Positions 15,964-24,689 of a DNA stretch of 37,713 nucleotides are shown here, piece by piece. The translations under genes and the position numbers were made by a program. Each line of letters opens with the position of its first letter. Positions within the stretch are counted from its first letter, which is position 1. A model generated the notes under the pieces. That model ran no database searches. It was not told the origin of the DNA and saw nothing but the letters and a program-made list of their open reading frames with translations. Source of the stretch: Flavobacteriales bacterium (GTDB taxonomy: Bacteria > Bacteroidota > Bacteroidia > Flavobacteriales > Flavobacteriaceae); contig JALWFE010000064.1 in NCBI GenBank assembly GCA_027039975.1, positions 1 through 37,713 of the forward strand. Direction: 5' to 3'.

Positions 15964-18492
15964 TTATTTTGTTTCGTTTTGATTTTCTTGATTTTGATTG
16001 TTGTCCTTTTCATTATTATCTTCTACATTATTGTCCTCATCAACAATTTCATCTTCATTGTGCATAACTTTGGCAGCAGCCGCAATAGCATCATTTTCTT
16101 TGATGTTTATCAATTTGACACCTTGTGTTGCCCGTCCCATTACTCTCAAATCGGCAACCGGGATGCGAATGGTCAAGCCTTTTCTGGTTATTATCATCAA
16201 ATCATCTTTATCCGTTACATCTTTTAAAGCTACCAGATAACCGGTTTTTTCAGTTATATTGATAGTTTTAACACCTTTTCCACCACGATTAGTAATGCGG
16301 TAATCTTCCAGTTTGGAACGTTTTCCGTAACCTTTTTCGGAAACTACCAAGATATCTTTTGACATATCACTTACAGAAACCGTGCCAACCACTTCATCAT
16401 TTTCATCCGCCAGTGTAATACCACGCACTCCCGAAGCTGTCCGTCCCATTGCTCTAATCTTATTTTCCTCAAAACGGATAGCTTTTCCGTTTTTAGCGGC
16501 TAACATAATTTGACTGTTACCATCCGTAAGTTTGGCATCGAGCAGTTCATCCCCTTCACGTATGGTAATAGCGGCAATTCCGTTTTGACGCGGACGGGAG
16601 TATTGCTCCAACAAGGTTTTTTTGACTATACCGTTTTTGGTAACCATCAAAACATAATGCGAATTGATATAATCTTGGTCTTTAAGGTCTTTGGTATTCA
16701 AAAATGCCTTGACTTTGTCATCCTTGTCTATGTTTATCAAATTTTGAATAGCGCGTCCTTTGGATACTTTGCTACCCTCGGGCACTTCAAATACCCGCAT
16801 CCAAAATACTTTACCTTTTTGTGTAAAGAATAACAAATACTCGTGATTAGACGCTACAAAAATATGTTCCAAAAAATCTTCATTGCGGGTTTTGACACCT
16901 TTTTGTCCTGTACCACCGCGTTTTTGAGCTTTGTATTCGGACAGCAAAGTGCGTTTGATATAACCGGCGTGTGATATGGTTATGACTACCTTATGGTCCG
17001 GTATCAAATCCTCGATACTGACATCTCCACCGGTAAAATCGATACTCGTACGCCGTTCATCACCGAATTTTTCTTTCATTTCGAGCAACTCTTCCTTGAT
17101 AATTTGCATCCGGCGTTCTTTTTTGTCCAAAATATCTTTCAAATCGGCAATGGTTTTCAACAATTCTTCGTATTCGCTTCGCAATTTGTCTTGTTCCAAT
17201 CCGGTCAACTGACGGAGACGCATCTCTACAATAGCACGGGCTTGGATTTCAGACAATTCAAAACGCTCTTTTAACTTTTCACGCGCTTCTTCGGCATTTT
17301 TAGAGCCTCTGATTATAGCAATCACCTCATCTATATTGTCCGATGCGATAATCAATCCTTCCAAAATATGCGCCCGTTCTTCGGCTTTACGCAATTCATA
17401 TTGGGTCCTGCGGGTGACCACTTCGTGACGGTGTTCGACAAACTCCCTGATTAAATCTTTCAGATTTAACAACTCGGGTTTGCCTTTGACCAAAGCAATA
17501 TTGTTTACATTAAATGTAGATTGTAATGCCGTGTATTTGTACAATTTATTTAAAACCACATTAGGAATGGCATCGCGCTTCAAATAATATACGATACGCA
17601 TACCTTTACGGTCGGATTCATCTTTGATATCGGCAATACCTTCGAGTTTTTTATCGTTAACCAAGTCAGCGGTTTTCTTAATCATATCCGCTTTATTGAC
17701 TTGGTATGGAATTTCAGTCACGACAATCGCTTCACGACCTTTGATTTCTTCAAAATGTGCTTTTCCTCGCAACACGATACGACCACGTCCGGTCATATAG
17801 GCATCTTTAACACCTTGATAACCGTAAATAACACCTCCGGTTGGAAAATCGGGTGCTTTGATATATTGCATCAATTCTTCGATAGTTATATCCGGATTGT
17901 CAATATAAGCAACCGTTCCGTCGATAACCTCACTCAAATTATGCGGTGGCATATTGGTAGCCATTCCTACGGCAATACCCGAAGCACCATTAATCAATAA
18001 ACTCGGTATTTTGGAAGGTAAAACGGTCGGTTCTTGAAGTGTATCATCAAAATTATTGACAAAATCAACGGTTTCTTTATCAATATCGGATAACATTGCT
18101 TCCGAAATCTTTTGCATTCGTACTTCGGTATAACGCATCGCCGCAGGGCTATCACCGTCAATGGAACCGAAATTACCTTGACCATCCACCATTTGATAAC
18201 GCATACTCCATTCTTGTGCCATTCGCACCATGGCATCGTAAACCGAACTGTCACCGTGCGGATGATATTTACCTAAAACTTCACCAACGACTCTCGCTGA
18301 TTTTTTATAAGGTCTGTTTGATGTTAATCCTAATCCGTGCATACCGAACAAAACCCGGCGGTGAACCGGTTTTAAACCGTCTCGCACATCGGGCAATGCC
18401 CTCGAAACAATCACCGACATAGAATAATCTATATACGATGATTTCATCTCGTCCTCTATGTTTATAGGAATAATTCTCTCTTCGTTATTCAT
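15964..18492 (-). CDS. gyrA: DNA gyrase subunit A
   Basis: This is the DNA-cutting subunit of the type II topoisomerase that introduces negative supercoils. The catalytic tyrosine is Tyr121 in AAMRYTEVR. The quinolone-resistance region reads [10 protein letters not shown] with Ser82 and Asp86 at the positions of E. coli Ser83 and Asp87, that is, the usual fluoroquinolone-sensitive residues. A GyrA-box variant QKRGGTG at 523-529 and the six-bladed C-terminal pinwheel identify GyrA rather than ParC. The 842-residue protein ends in an acidic, Asn/Glu-rich tail of about 35 residues. A TPR gene follows at 27 bp. Confidence 0.97.
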   Translation of the reverse strand: MNNEERIIPINIEDEMKSSYIDYSMSVIVSRALPDVRDGLKPVHRRVLFGMHGLGLTSNRPYKKSARVVGEVLGKYHPHGDSSVYDAMVRMAQEWSMRYQMVDGQGNFGSIDGDSPAAMRYTEVRMQKISEAMLSDIDKETVDFVNNFDDTLQEPTVLPSKIPSLLINGASGIAVGMATNMPPHNLSEVIDGTVAYIDNPDITIEELMQYIKAPDFPTGGVIYGYQGVKDAYMTGRGRIVLRGKAHFEEIKGREAIVVTEIPYQVNKADMIKKTADLVNDKKLEGIADIKDESDRKGMRIVYYLKRDAIPNVVLNKLYKYTALQSTFNVNNIALVKGKPELLNLKDLIREFVEHRHEVVTRRTQYELRKAEERAHILEGLIIASDNIDEVIAIIRGSKNAEEAREKLKERFELSEIQARAIVEMRLRQLTGLEQDKLRSEYEELLKTIADLKDILDKKERRMQIIKEELLEMKEKFGDERRTSIDFTGGDVSIEDLIPDHKVVITISHAGYIKRTLLSEYKAQKRGGTGQKGVKTRNEDFLEHIFVASNHEYLLFFTQKGKVFWMRVFEVPEGSKVSKGRAIQNLINIDKDDKVKAFLNTKDLKDQDYINSHYVLMVTKNGIVKKTLLEQYSRPRQNGIAAITIREGDELLDAKLTDGNSQIMLAAKNGKAIRFEENKIRAMGRTASGVRGITLADENDEVVGTVSVSDMSKDILVVSEKGYGKRSKLEDYRITNRGGKGVKTINITEKTGYLVALKDVTDKDDLMIITRKGLTIRIPVADLRVMGRATQGVKLINIKENDAIAAAAKVMHNEDEIVDEDNNVEDNNEKDNNQNQENQNETK

Positions 18493-18755
18493 AAAAAAAT
18501 CGTTTATTTATTTAAGATTGCAAGATACAATTTTTCTATCAAATACCAGCTTTTTTGAGCGATTTTCTTATATAAAAATTCATATTTTTTTCTTGAAAAA
18601 AACGGTTTATAAAATTCAGAAAAATTATTTAAAAAGGTAAAAAAGTCAACATAAGTTAAACCCTCAAAAAAATATTCGTTAAAAGTTTCCTAATAAAAAG
18701 GTTACTCAAAAGGTTTTTGTTATTTTTACCAAAAAAACAGAATTTATAAATTTAT

Positions 18756-19535
18756 ATGTATAAGCTTTTTTTTATAATATTTCTTTTTACAACATTTCCG
18801 GTTTTTAGTCAAAACCATTTATTCACCGGGACTTTGATACACGCCGGTACCAAACAACCCATCACAGGAGCCAATATTGTTAATTTAACTTCACTGGACG
18901 GTACAACCTCAGACGAAAACGGTATGTTTTCCATACCGGCAAAAGTCAATGATTCCGTTATTGTTGCATTTATGGGGTATAAAACGGTTAATATAAAAAT
19001 CACCCCCGAAAAACTCCAAAAACATCAAACCATTTATATGTTGGATGCACCTTTGGCACTCGATGAAGTAATTATCAGCACCAATCAGTTAACCGGTAAT
19101 TTGGAAATCGATGTCAATTTGATTCCCGTTCAAAAACCTATCGATATCAGCCCGAAAATCGAAGCTATGTTCGGTAGTCCCGAACCGAATTTTTTAACCG
19201 GTGTAAATGATGCTCTTAAAAAAATCCTGAATCCCGTCGATTTGATTTACAATATTTTTTCTACCCGGGCCAAAGATATACGCAGATTGAAAAAAATACA
19301 ACAAGAAGACAAAGTCAAACAAATATTGGCACAAAAATTTGACCGTGAAATCTTGTCCCGCTTACTCAAAATCGATAAAAAAGATGTGTATTTGGTCTTG
19401 GAAATGTGTGATTATCCCGAAAAATTTATCCGTACTGCCAACGATTTACAAATCTTGGAAGCCATTTTAAACTGTTACAGCCGTTACGAACATCTTTTTG
19501 AAAATAACAAAAAGAAATCTCAGAAAGGATTTTAA
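18756..19535 (+). CDS. Secreted protein with CarboxypepD_reg-like domain
   Basis: After a signal peptide (MYKLFFIIFLFTTFPVFS), residues about 21-105 form a carboxypeptidase-regulatory-like beta-sandwich: FTGTLIHAGTKQPITGANIV, DGTTSDENGMFSIPA, VAFMGYKTV, and LDEVIIS at its end. In Bacteroidota this domain is found at the N-terminus of TonB-dependent receptors and on stand-alone surface proteins; here there is no receptor barrel. Residues 150-259 are charged and helical (DIRRLKKIQQEDKVKQIL) and are not recognised. The downstream crotonase starts 12 bp after its stop codon, so the two are probably co-transcribed. Confidence 0.75.
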   Translation: MYKLFFIIFLFTTFPVFSQNHLFTGTLIHAGTKQPITGANIVNLTSLDGTTSDENGMFSIPAKVNDSVIVAFMGYKTVNIKITPEKLQKHQTIYMLDAPLALDEVIISTNQLTGNLEIDVNLIPVQKPIDISPKIEAMFGSPEPNFLTGVNDALKKILNPVDLIYNIFSTRAKDIRRLKKIQQEDKVKQILAQKFDREILSRLLKIDKKDVYLVLEMCDYPEKFIRTANDLQILEAILNCYSRYEHLFENNKKKSQKGF

Positions 19536-19547
19536 AACAAATAAATT

Positions 19548-20300
19548 ATGACACAAGGAACTGTCAATCTGGAAATTATCAACGCCGTCGGATACATCAC
19601 ATTCTTTCATCCGTCGAGTAATGCCATGCCGGGTTATTTACTCAAGCAATTAGCAGAAATCTTGCAACAAGCCGGTAATAACGACCATGTCAAAGTTATT
19701 GTGTTACAAAGTGAAGGGCGCACCTTTTGTGCCGGCGCATCGTTTGACGAATTATTGGCATTGGACAACTTCGACCAAGCTGTGGAATTTTTTATGGGAT
19801 TTGCCCGTGTTATCAATACTATGCGGCAATTACCCAAATTTGTCATCACCAAAGTACAAGGCAAAGCCGTTGGTGGAGGTGTCGGATTGATAGCCGCTTC
19901 GGATTTTAGTATGGCTAGTGTGCATGCGGCGGTAAAATTGTCGGAATTGTCCATTGGTATAGGTCCTTACGTAATAGGTCCCGCTGTTAAACGCAAAATA
20001 GGGACAGCGGCTATTAGCGAATTATCTATTGACGCAGCCACTTGGCATACCGCCTATTGGGCACGTGAAAAAGGACTGTTTGCCAAAGTTTACGATACCA
20101 ACGACGAACTAAACAAAGAAGTGGAAATTTTAGCCGGAAAACTGGCCGGCTACGACCCCGAAGCTACCCGTATACTCAAACGGGAATTGTGGTCAGATAC
20201 CGAAAATTGGGATAACTTGCTGGCCGAAAAAGCCCGAATTTCCGCCCGGCTGGTATTACGCGATTTTACACGGGATTTTTTGAAGAAATTTAAAAAGTAA
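19548..20300 (+). CDS. Enoyl-CoA hydratase/isomerase (crotonase) family protein
   Basis: This 250-residue crotonase-fold protein acts on an acyl-CoA. The oxyanion-hole segments are present: CAGASFDEL at 61-69 and KAVGGGVGLIAASD at 106-119. Compared with rat enoyl-CoA hydratase, the position of catalytic Glu144 is Gly113 (GGGVG), whereas the Glu164 position is kept as Glu133 (LSELSIGIGP). One catalytic glutamate suggests an isomerase, methylglutaconyl-CoA-hydratase-like or other crotonase activity rather than ordinary beta-oxidation hydration. Its substrate is unknown. It shares a unit with the upstream secreted protein, an unusual partner for a cytoplasmic CoA enzyme. Confidence 0.85.
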   Translation: MTQGTVNLEIINAVGYITFFHPSSNAMPGYLLKQLAEILQQAGNNDHVKVIVLQSEGRTFCAGASFDELLALDNFDQAVEFFMGFARVINTMRQLPKFVITKVQGKAVGGGVGLIAASDFSMASVHAAVKLSELSIGIGPYVIGPAVKRKIGTAAISELSIDAATWHTAYWAREKGLFAKVYDTNDELNKEVEILAGKLAGYDPEATRILKRELWSDTENWDNLLAEKARISARLVLRDFTRDFLKKFKK

Positions 20301-20349
20301 ATTTTTATAAAAATCTACGGTAAAACATAATTGATATACTTTTTTTATA

Positions 20350-20357
20350 TACCTTTG
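20350..20357 (+). promoter_or_regulatory. Promoter of the toxin-antitoxin pair
   Basis: TACCTTTG matches TAnnTTTG, and TTG at 20331-20333 lies 16 nt upstream as a possible -33 element. Transcription would start near 20364, just before the ATG at 20376, which excludes the longer upstream reading frame as the antitoxin start. Confidence 0.6.
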
Positions 20358-20375
20358 TTATATAAAAAATTATTT

Positions 20376-20606
20376 ATGAAAAATATATCCTTAAAAATTG
20401 ACGATGGCATTTTTTCTGATACCGAAAAAATACTTTCAAAAATAAAAAAGTCACGAAATAGATATATCAATGAAGCTATTGCATATTACAATAGCTATCA
20501 AAAAAGACGTTTTTTAGAACAAAAACTCAAAGCGGAATCCGAAATGGTCAAAAATGATTCTTTGAAAATTTTAAAAGAATTTGAAGATATTGATTATGCA
20601 GATTAA
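20376..20606 (+). CDS. Antitoxin of a MazEF/PemIK-type pair, ribbon-helix-helix-like
   Basis: This 76-residue protein precedes a MazF-like toxin and overlaps it by 11 bp. The N-terminus (MKNISLKIDDGIFSDTEKIL) offers the single beta-strand and SRNRYINEAIAYYNSY the helix-turn-helix pattern of a ribbon-helix-helix DNA-binding antitoxin; the charged C-terminal half would wrap the toxin. The frame is open from 20331, but the start at 20376 is preferred because the promoter box lies at 20350. Antitoxins of this type usually repress their own operon. The locus is more AT-rich than the genes either side, which suits a mobile module. Confidence 0.8.
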   Translation: MKNISLKIDDGIFSDTEKILSKIKKSRNRYINEAIAYYNSYQKRRFLEQKLKAESEMVKNDSLKILKEFEDIDYAD

Positions 20607-20943
20607 ACAATTTGAAGTCTGGATAGCCGATTTAAATCCAAAAATCGGTAGTGAACCGGGAAAAACACGACCTGTTGTAGTAATTCAAACGGACTTATTA
20701 AATAAAACGCAACATCCTTCTACAATTATCTGCCCTGTAACCATCAATGTCAAAAAAGATGTGGAAATTTTGAGAGTACATATAAAAAAAGGAACAGGCA
20801 ATTTGAATCATGACTGCGATATTATGATTGATCAAATCAGAGCAATTGATAACAAAAGGCTTATTAAAAAAATCGGAAAATTACCTGATGATTTATCTAA
20901 AATTGTATCCGAAAATTTAAAAATTATTCTCGATCTTATATAA
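20596..20943 (+). CDS. mazF: MazF/PemK-family endoribonuclease toxin
   Basis: This 115-residue toxin should cleave mRNA at short sequences when freed from its antitoxin. Family motifs are clear: VWIADLNPKIGSEPGKTRPV at the N-terminus, with the Arg used in catalysis in KTRPV; TIICPVTIN; and the C-terminal DQIRAIDNKRLIKKIGKL. ATG at 20596 is chosen over a TTG at 20581 because it gives the standard N-terminus and the typical overlap with the antitoxin. No frameshift or missing core motif is seen, so it is probably active. There is no other toxin-antitoxin or mobile gene nearby. Confidence 0.9.
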   Translation: MQIKQFEVWIADLNPKIGSEPGKTRPVVVIQTDLLNKTQHPSTIICPVTINVKKDVEILRVHIKKGTGNLNHDCDIMIDQIRAIDNKRLIKKIGKLPDDLSKIVSENLKIILDLI

Positions 20944-20974
20944 TATATCGCTCCATGTTCCTACAAAAAATCAC

Positions 20975-20982
20975 TAAATTTG
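20975..20982 (+). promoter_or_regulatory. -7 box upstream of the small membrane protein-mutL unit
   Basis: TAAATTTG, a TAnnTTTG match 23 bp before the ATG at 21006. No clear -33 element. Confidence 0.5.
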
Positions 20983-21005
20983 CATAAGAAACCATAACCT
21001 GAATT

Positions 21006-21275
21006 ATGCCTTCATTTTTCAAATTACATAAAAATAAAAAATTCGGATACACTCCGCGTTATTACGACGAACGTAAAGAACGCTTGGAAAACCTGAAAAA
21101 ACAATACGGTGACGGAGAAACTACCGTTGAACAACGGATGCGCGGCAAGTTCAAACGTCCGTCCAAAACGACTATGCCCGGACTTTTTTCGGGGGCTACT
21201 TTGCGGACCTTTATTATTCTCGGAATTTTGGTTTTAGCCGTTTATTATCTGTTAAAAAAATACCGGTTTATTTAA
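21006..21275 (+). CDS. Small single-pass membrane protein upstream of mutL
   Basis: This 89-residue protein has a basic cytoplasmic N-terminal part (KNKKFGYTPRYYDERKERLE) and one membrane helix near the C-terminus (about residues 68-84, FIILGILVLAVYYLL), ending KKYRFI. The FGYTPRYYDE segment looks conserved in character, and similar small proteins next to mutL occur in related genomes as far as I recall. Its stop codon overlaps the mutL start by one base (TAATG), so it is translationally coupled to mutL. Function unknown. Confidence 0.8.
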   Translation: MPSFFKLHKNKKFGYTPRYYDERKERLENLKKQYGDGETTVEQRMRGKFKRPSKTTMPGLFSGATLRTFIILGILVLAVYYLLKKYRFI

Positions 21276-23107
21276 TGAAACAAGGACGTATCAAATTATT
21301 ACCCGATCATGTTGCCAATCAGATAGCCGCCGGTGAAGTGGTACAACGACCCGCTTCGGTAGTTAAAGAACTTATGGAAAACGCTTTGGATGCCGGCGCC
21401 GACGATATCAAACTCATCGTCAAAGACGGCGGTAAAACCCTCATTCAAGTCGTTGACAACGGTGAAGGTATGAACGAACTGGATGCCCGAATGGCCTTTG
21501 AGCGACACGCTACCAGTAAAATCAATTCCGCCGACGATTTGTTTCACCTGCAAACCAAAGGTTTTCGCGGCGAAGCTTTGGCATCTATTGCCGCCGTAGC
21601 CCACATCGAAATGAAAACCAAAACAGCAGAAGCCGAATTGGGTACTTACATCAAAATAGAAGGGAGCAAAGTCGTCAAACAAGAACCCATAGCAACCCCA
21701 AAAGGTACCTCCATAGCTGTTAAAAACCTGTTTTACAACATCCCGGCACGCCGCAAATTTCTGAAATCCGTGCAAGTGGAAATGCGGCATATCAACGACG
21801 AATTTTTCCGCTTAGCCCTGGCACATCCCGATATTTCTTTCAGCCTGATACACAATGGTAATACCGTTTATCACCTGCCCAAATCCAAATTGCTACAACG
21901 TATCAGTAATTTGTTTGGTAGTAAAATGCCTGAAAAATTAGTACCGGTAGAAGAAAGTACCGATTATGTCAAAATTTACGGCTATACCGGTAAACCCGAA
22001 TTTGCCAAACTCAAACGCGGCGAACAATTTTTCTTTGTCAACAAACGCTTTATCAAAAGCCCGTATCTCAACCATGCTATTCTAACGGCTTACGAAGGTT
22101 TGATCAAAGACAAAGCCTATCCGTCATATTTTATCTTTTTCGAAATAGATACTGAACATATTGATGTCAATATCCACCCGACCAAAACCGAAATAAAATT
22201 TGACGATGAACAAACGGTTTATGCCATATTGAAAGTAGCAGTCAAGCACAGTTTGGGACAATTCAATTTGTCACCGGCTATAGACTTTGATACCCGTCCC
22301 GACTTGGAAATTCCTTACGAATATCACAAAAAACCGCCGGTTGATCCGCAAATCAAAGTCGATCCTGATTTTAATCCTTTTAAAGAAGATGATTTCGGGC
22401 AACCTGCAAAGGTATCACCGTTGAAAATGTCCAAAAAATTGGCATATTTTGAAAGTTTAATGCATGAAAGCTCCGAAACGGCTAACGAACTTGCCAAAGA
22501 TATACAGCATCAAGACCCGGCTTTTACCGGAATGGATAACCAATTTGACCTTGTAAGTTTTCAACTCAAACAAAAATATATTGTTACCCGCCGTGACGAA
22601 CGCTTATTGTTGGTTCATCAAAACAGGGCACATATAAATGTGCTTTATCATAAACTGTTGGCACAATTGCAAAAAGAAAATATACCGTCACAACAACTGA
22701 TTTTTCCGGTGGAATTGCAACTCAATCCCGGTGAAATTTCATCCCTGCGAGAACACCGTGATAAAATCATACAAATGGGCTTTGATTTGAAATTTGAAAA
22801 GGAGAGTGTTTTGGTAGAAGGCGTGCCTCTGCAACTGCAATCACAAGCCGTTGCTGATATTTTTCAAGAAATTTTGGAAACATTACAATATGAAAATCCT
22901 GATAAAATATCAAATATAGACGAACAATTGGCATTGATAATTGCTGAACAATCGGCTGTCAAAACAGGACAAAAATTATCGGAAGATGAACAACAAAACC
23001 TGCTGAAAGACTTGTTTGAATTACAGCAGCCGCGTTATACACCAACCGGTAAAAAAGTATTTATCAGTTTGGAACCGGAAAGTATTGATAGAAAATTTGA
23101 TTTGTGA
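21275..23107 (+). CDS. mutL: DNA mismatch repair protein MutL
   Basis: MutL couples mismatch recognition by MutS to strand removal. The GHKL ATPase domain is intact: Glu32-x3-Asn36 (KELMENALDAGA), DNGEG (61-65), KGFRGEAL (95-102), GT (144-145), and VNIHPTKTE near 298-306. A linker of about 90 residues leads to the C-terminal dimerisation domain. The endonuclease motif DQHAx2Ex4E of nicking MutL proteins is replaced by HQNRAHINVLYH (448-459), and the other metal-site motifs (ACxxA, CPHGRP-type) are not apparent (AEQSAVKTGQ, PTGKKVF). It therefore looks like a non-nicking MutL. Length 610 is normal. It is coupled to the preceding small membrane protein. Confidence 0.96.
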   Translation: MKQGRIKLLPDHVANQIAAGEVVQRPASVVKELMENALDAGADDIKLIVKDGGKTLIQVVDNGEGMNELDARMAFERHATSKINSADDLFHLQTKGFRGEALASIAAVAHIEMKTKTAEAELGTYIKIEGSKVVKQEPIATPKGTSIAVKNLFYNIPARRKFLKSVQVEMRHINDEFFRLALAHPDISFSLIHNGNTVYHLPKSKLLQRISNLFGSKMPEKLVPVEESTDYVKIYGYTGKPEFAKLKRGEQFFFVNKRFIKSPYLNHAILTAYEGLIKDKAYPSYFIFFEIDTEHIDVNIHPTKTEIKFDDEQTVYAILKVAVKHSLGQFNLSPAIDFDTRPDLEIPYEYHKKPPVDPQIKVDPDFNPFKEDDFGQPAKVSPLKMSKKLAYFESLMHESSETANELAKDIQHQDPAFTGMDNQFDLVSFQLKQKYIVTRRDERLLLVHQNRAHINVLYHKLLAQLQKENIPSQQLIFPVELQLNPGEISSLREHRDKIIQMGFDLKFEKESVLVEGVPLQLQSQAVADIFQEILETLQYENPDKISNIDEQLALIIAEQSAVKTGQKLSEDEQQNLLKDLFELQQPRYTPTGKKVFISLEPESIDRKFDL

Positions 23108-23118
23108 TTGCTGGTAAA

Positions 23119-23291
23119 GTGGAAAGCGGTAAAGTGCCAAGTGCCGAGTGCAGATTGGATAAGGGATGAGAGATAATTAAGTGGAAAGTGCCTAGGGGAA
23201 AGTGCGGGTTTATTAGTTGAAAGTGGAAAGTTAAAAGTGGAAAGTGCGGGTTTTTAGTGGAAAGTGCCTAGTGGAAAGTGGAAAGTGCGAC
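23119..23291. repeat. Long heptad word array, GTGGAAA type
   Basis: From 23181 the sequence divides into 16 seven-base words with one 1-nt slip: GTGGAAA, GTGCCTA, GGGGAAA, GTGCGGG, TTTATTA, GTTGAAA, GTGGAAA, GTTAAAA and so on to GTGCGAC. Words GTGGAAA, GTGCCAA, GTGCCGA and GTGCAGA precede it at 23119-23154. Words vary but almost all start GTG or GTT. Confidence 0.8.
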
Positions 23292-23292
23292 C

Positions 23293-23430
23293 TGTCATTC
23301 CGATCCCGACGTATGTCGGGACGAGCGACAGCCTGTCCCGGCAAAAGTCGGGAAGGAATCTGAGATTTCTTCCCGCTCCCTACTGGCACGGAACAGGCTC
23401 TCACCCCTACGTCGCTCGTTCGAAATGACA
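23293..23430. repeat. 138-bp multi-hairpin intergenic element
   Basis: Outer arms TGTCATTCCGA (23293-23303) and TCGAAATGACA (23420-23430) pair with one mismatch, and ACGAGCGAC (23321-23329) pairs perfectly with 23411-23419. Inside the outer stem are CCCGAC-GTAT-GTCGGG (23305-23320), AGCCTGT (23330-23336) with ACAGGCT, CCCGGC-AAAA-GTCGGG just after it, and AAGGAATC-TGA-GATTTCTT. The whole resembles a branched fold. Motifs of the TCATTTCGA and GAGATTTCT kind recur between genes in many Bacteroidota, as far as I recall. Confidence 0.75.
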
Positions 23431-23433
23431 CCG

Positions 23434-23496
23434 GACATCCAACATCCGACACCAGACATCCAACATCCGACACCGGGCATCAGACATCCGACATCA
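23434..23496. repeat. Three 21-bp tandem repeats
   Basis: Units at 23434-23454, 23455-23475 and 23476-23496, starting GACATCCAACATCCGACACC; the third is diverged. There are no spacers, so it is not a CRISPR array. The unit length of 21 is three times the 7-nt word length of the neighbouring arrays. Confidence 0.8.
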
Positions 23497-23510
23497 AATA
23501 ACCATAAACT

Positions 23511-23548
23511 AAATTAAAAATTAGAAATTAAAAATTAGAAGTTAAAAG
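23511..23548. repeat. Heptad array, AAATTAA/AAATTAG type
   Basis: The words AAATTAA and AAATTAG alternate twice in exact register, followed by AAGTTAA and AAG, giving a 14-bp tandem repeat. Confidence 0.75.
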
Positions 23549-23669
23549 TATTATGTAATCATCAAAAAACGAAGTTTTCTTTGAAAAGAAAATCCGCACT
23601 TGGCACTTTACACTAGGCACTAATAACTTATTTAACCAAATAAACAGATAACCAATTCATCAACAACAA

Positions 23670-24683
23670 ATGAAAGAAGTGCAAAACATCATCGATGACA
23701 TCAAAAAAGGGAACGTCAAACCTATCTATTTTTTAGCCGGTGAAGAAACTTTTTTTATCGACCAAATCAGTGATTATATCGAAAAAAATTTGCTCCCGGA
23801 AGAAGCCAAAAGTTTCGACCAAACGGTTGTTTACGGTCTTGATATTGAGCTTCCCAACTTGCTCATACAAGCCCGTCAGTTTCCTATGATAGGTGACAAA
23901 CAATTGATTATCATCAAAGAAGCCCAACATCTGTTTAAAAAGAAAGCTGATACCGAAGCGCTGGAAAGTTATTTGCAAAAACCGGCAGAAACAACGGTGT
24001 TAGTGTTCAATTACAAATACAAAAAACTCGATAAACGCAAAAAAATATATAAACAAATCGTTAAACAAGGTGTTTATTTCGAAAGTAAAAAACTCTACGA
24101 ACGCGACACAATCAATTGGATAGTCGGCACATTAAAAGCAATGCAACATACCATTGATTTAAAAAGTGCACAGATGCTCATTGACTACTTGGGCACCGAT
24201 TTATCAAAGATTTATAACGAACTCCAAAAGCTGGATATCATTTTGGAAAAAAACAGTCCCGTTACACCCGAAATTATCGAACAACATATCGGTATCAGTA
24301 AAGATTACAATAATTTCGAATTAAAATCCGCCGTAGCCAACGGTGATTACATCAAGGCACAAAGAATTGCCCGGTATTTTGCCGCCAATCCCAAGGAACA
24401 TCCGCTGGTGGTCAGTATCGCTTTGTTGTATAATTTTTTCCGTGATTTGTATATTTATCATACATTGGAAAACAAAACACCGTCTGCCGCAGCCAAAGTA
24501 TTGAATATTAATCCTTATTTTGTCAAAGAATACCAAAAAGCGGCACAAAAATACAAGATGAAAAAAATAACCAAAAATATAGGTTATCTCAAAGATGCCG
24601 ATTTAAAAAGTAAAGGGGTTGATGCCGGCAGTATGCAAGAAAAAGATATTTTAAACGAGCTTTTATTTAAGTTAATGCATTAA
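23670..24683 (+). CDS. holA: DNA polymerase III subunit delta
   Basis: This clamp-loader subunit opens the beta sliding clamp during loading at the replication fork. The 337 residues have the normal delta layout: an N-terminal AAA+-like domain without a working nucleotide site (VKPIYFLAGEETFFIDQI at 16-33 where a P-loop would be), a middle helical domain, and a C-terminal collar domain. QARQFPMIGDKQLIIIKEAQ near 67-86 is the beta-clamp-binding hydrophobic segment of the family, and DYLGTDLSKIYNELQKL near 170-185 is typical too. It is separated from mutL by the repeat cluster, so it must have its own promoter; I could not pick one out. Confidence 0.92.
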   Translation: MKEVQNIIDDIKKGNVKPIYFLAGEETFFIDQISDYIEKNLLPEEAKSFDQTVVYGLDIELPNLLIQARQFPMIGDKQLIIIKEAQHLFKKKADTEALESYLQKPAETTVLVFNYKYKKLDKRKKIYKQIVKQGVYFESKKLYERDTINWIVGTLKAMQHTIDLKSAQMLIDYLGTDLSKIYNELQKLDIILEKNSPVTPEIIEQHIGISKDYNNFELKSAVANGDYIKAQRIARYFAANPKEHPLVVSIALLYNFFRDLYIYHTLENKTPSAAAKVLNINPYFVKEYQKAAQKYKMKKITKNIGYLKDADLKSKGVDAGSMQEKDILNELLFKLMH

Positions 24684-24689
24684 AAAAAT

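Larger units (their letters stand above)
23108..23669. repeat. Composite repeat cluster between mutL and holA
   Basis: This 562-bp spacer has no credible gene; the open frames through it encode only repeat-derived sequence. In order it holds a GTGGAAA-type heptad array, a 138-bp multi-hairpin element, three 21-bp tandem repeats and an AAATTAA-type heptad array. A 14-bp inverted repeat (AAAGTGCCAAGTGC at 23131-23144, its complement at 23596-23609) brackets most of it. Confidence 0.8.

Noticed and set aside
20331-20375. N-terminal extension of the antitoxin
   Set aside because: The promoter -7 box lies inside it, so it would not be transcribed.
23434-23496. Possible CRISPR array
   Set aside because: The 21-bp units are directly adjacent with no unique spacers, and there are no cas genes in the window.
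23231-23517. Open reading frames on both strands through the mutL-holA spacer (for example with PDIQHPT repeats)
   Set aside because: They translate the heptad and 21-bp DNA repeats, have no recognisable domain, and the same DNA is open on both strands, as expected from repeats.
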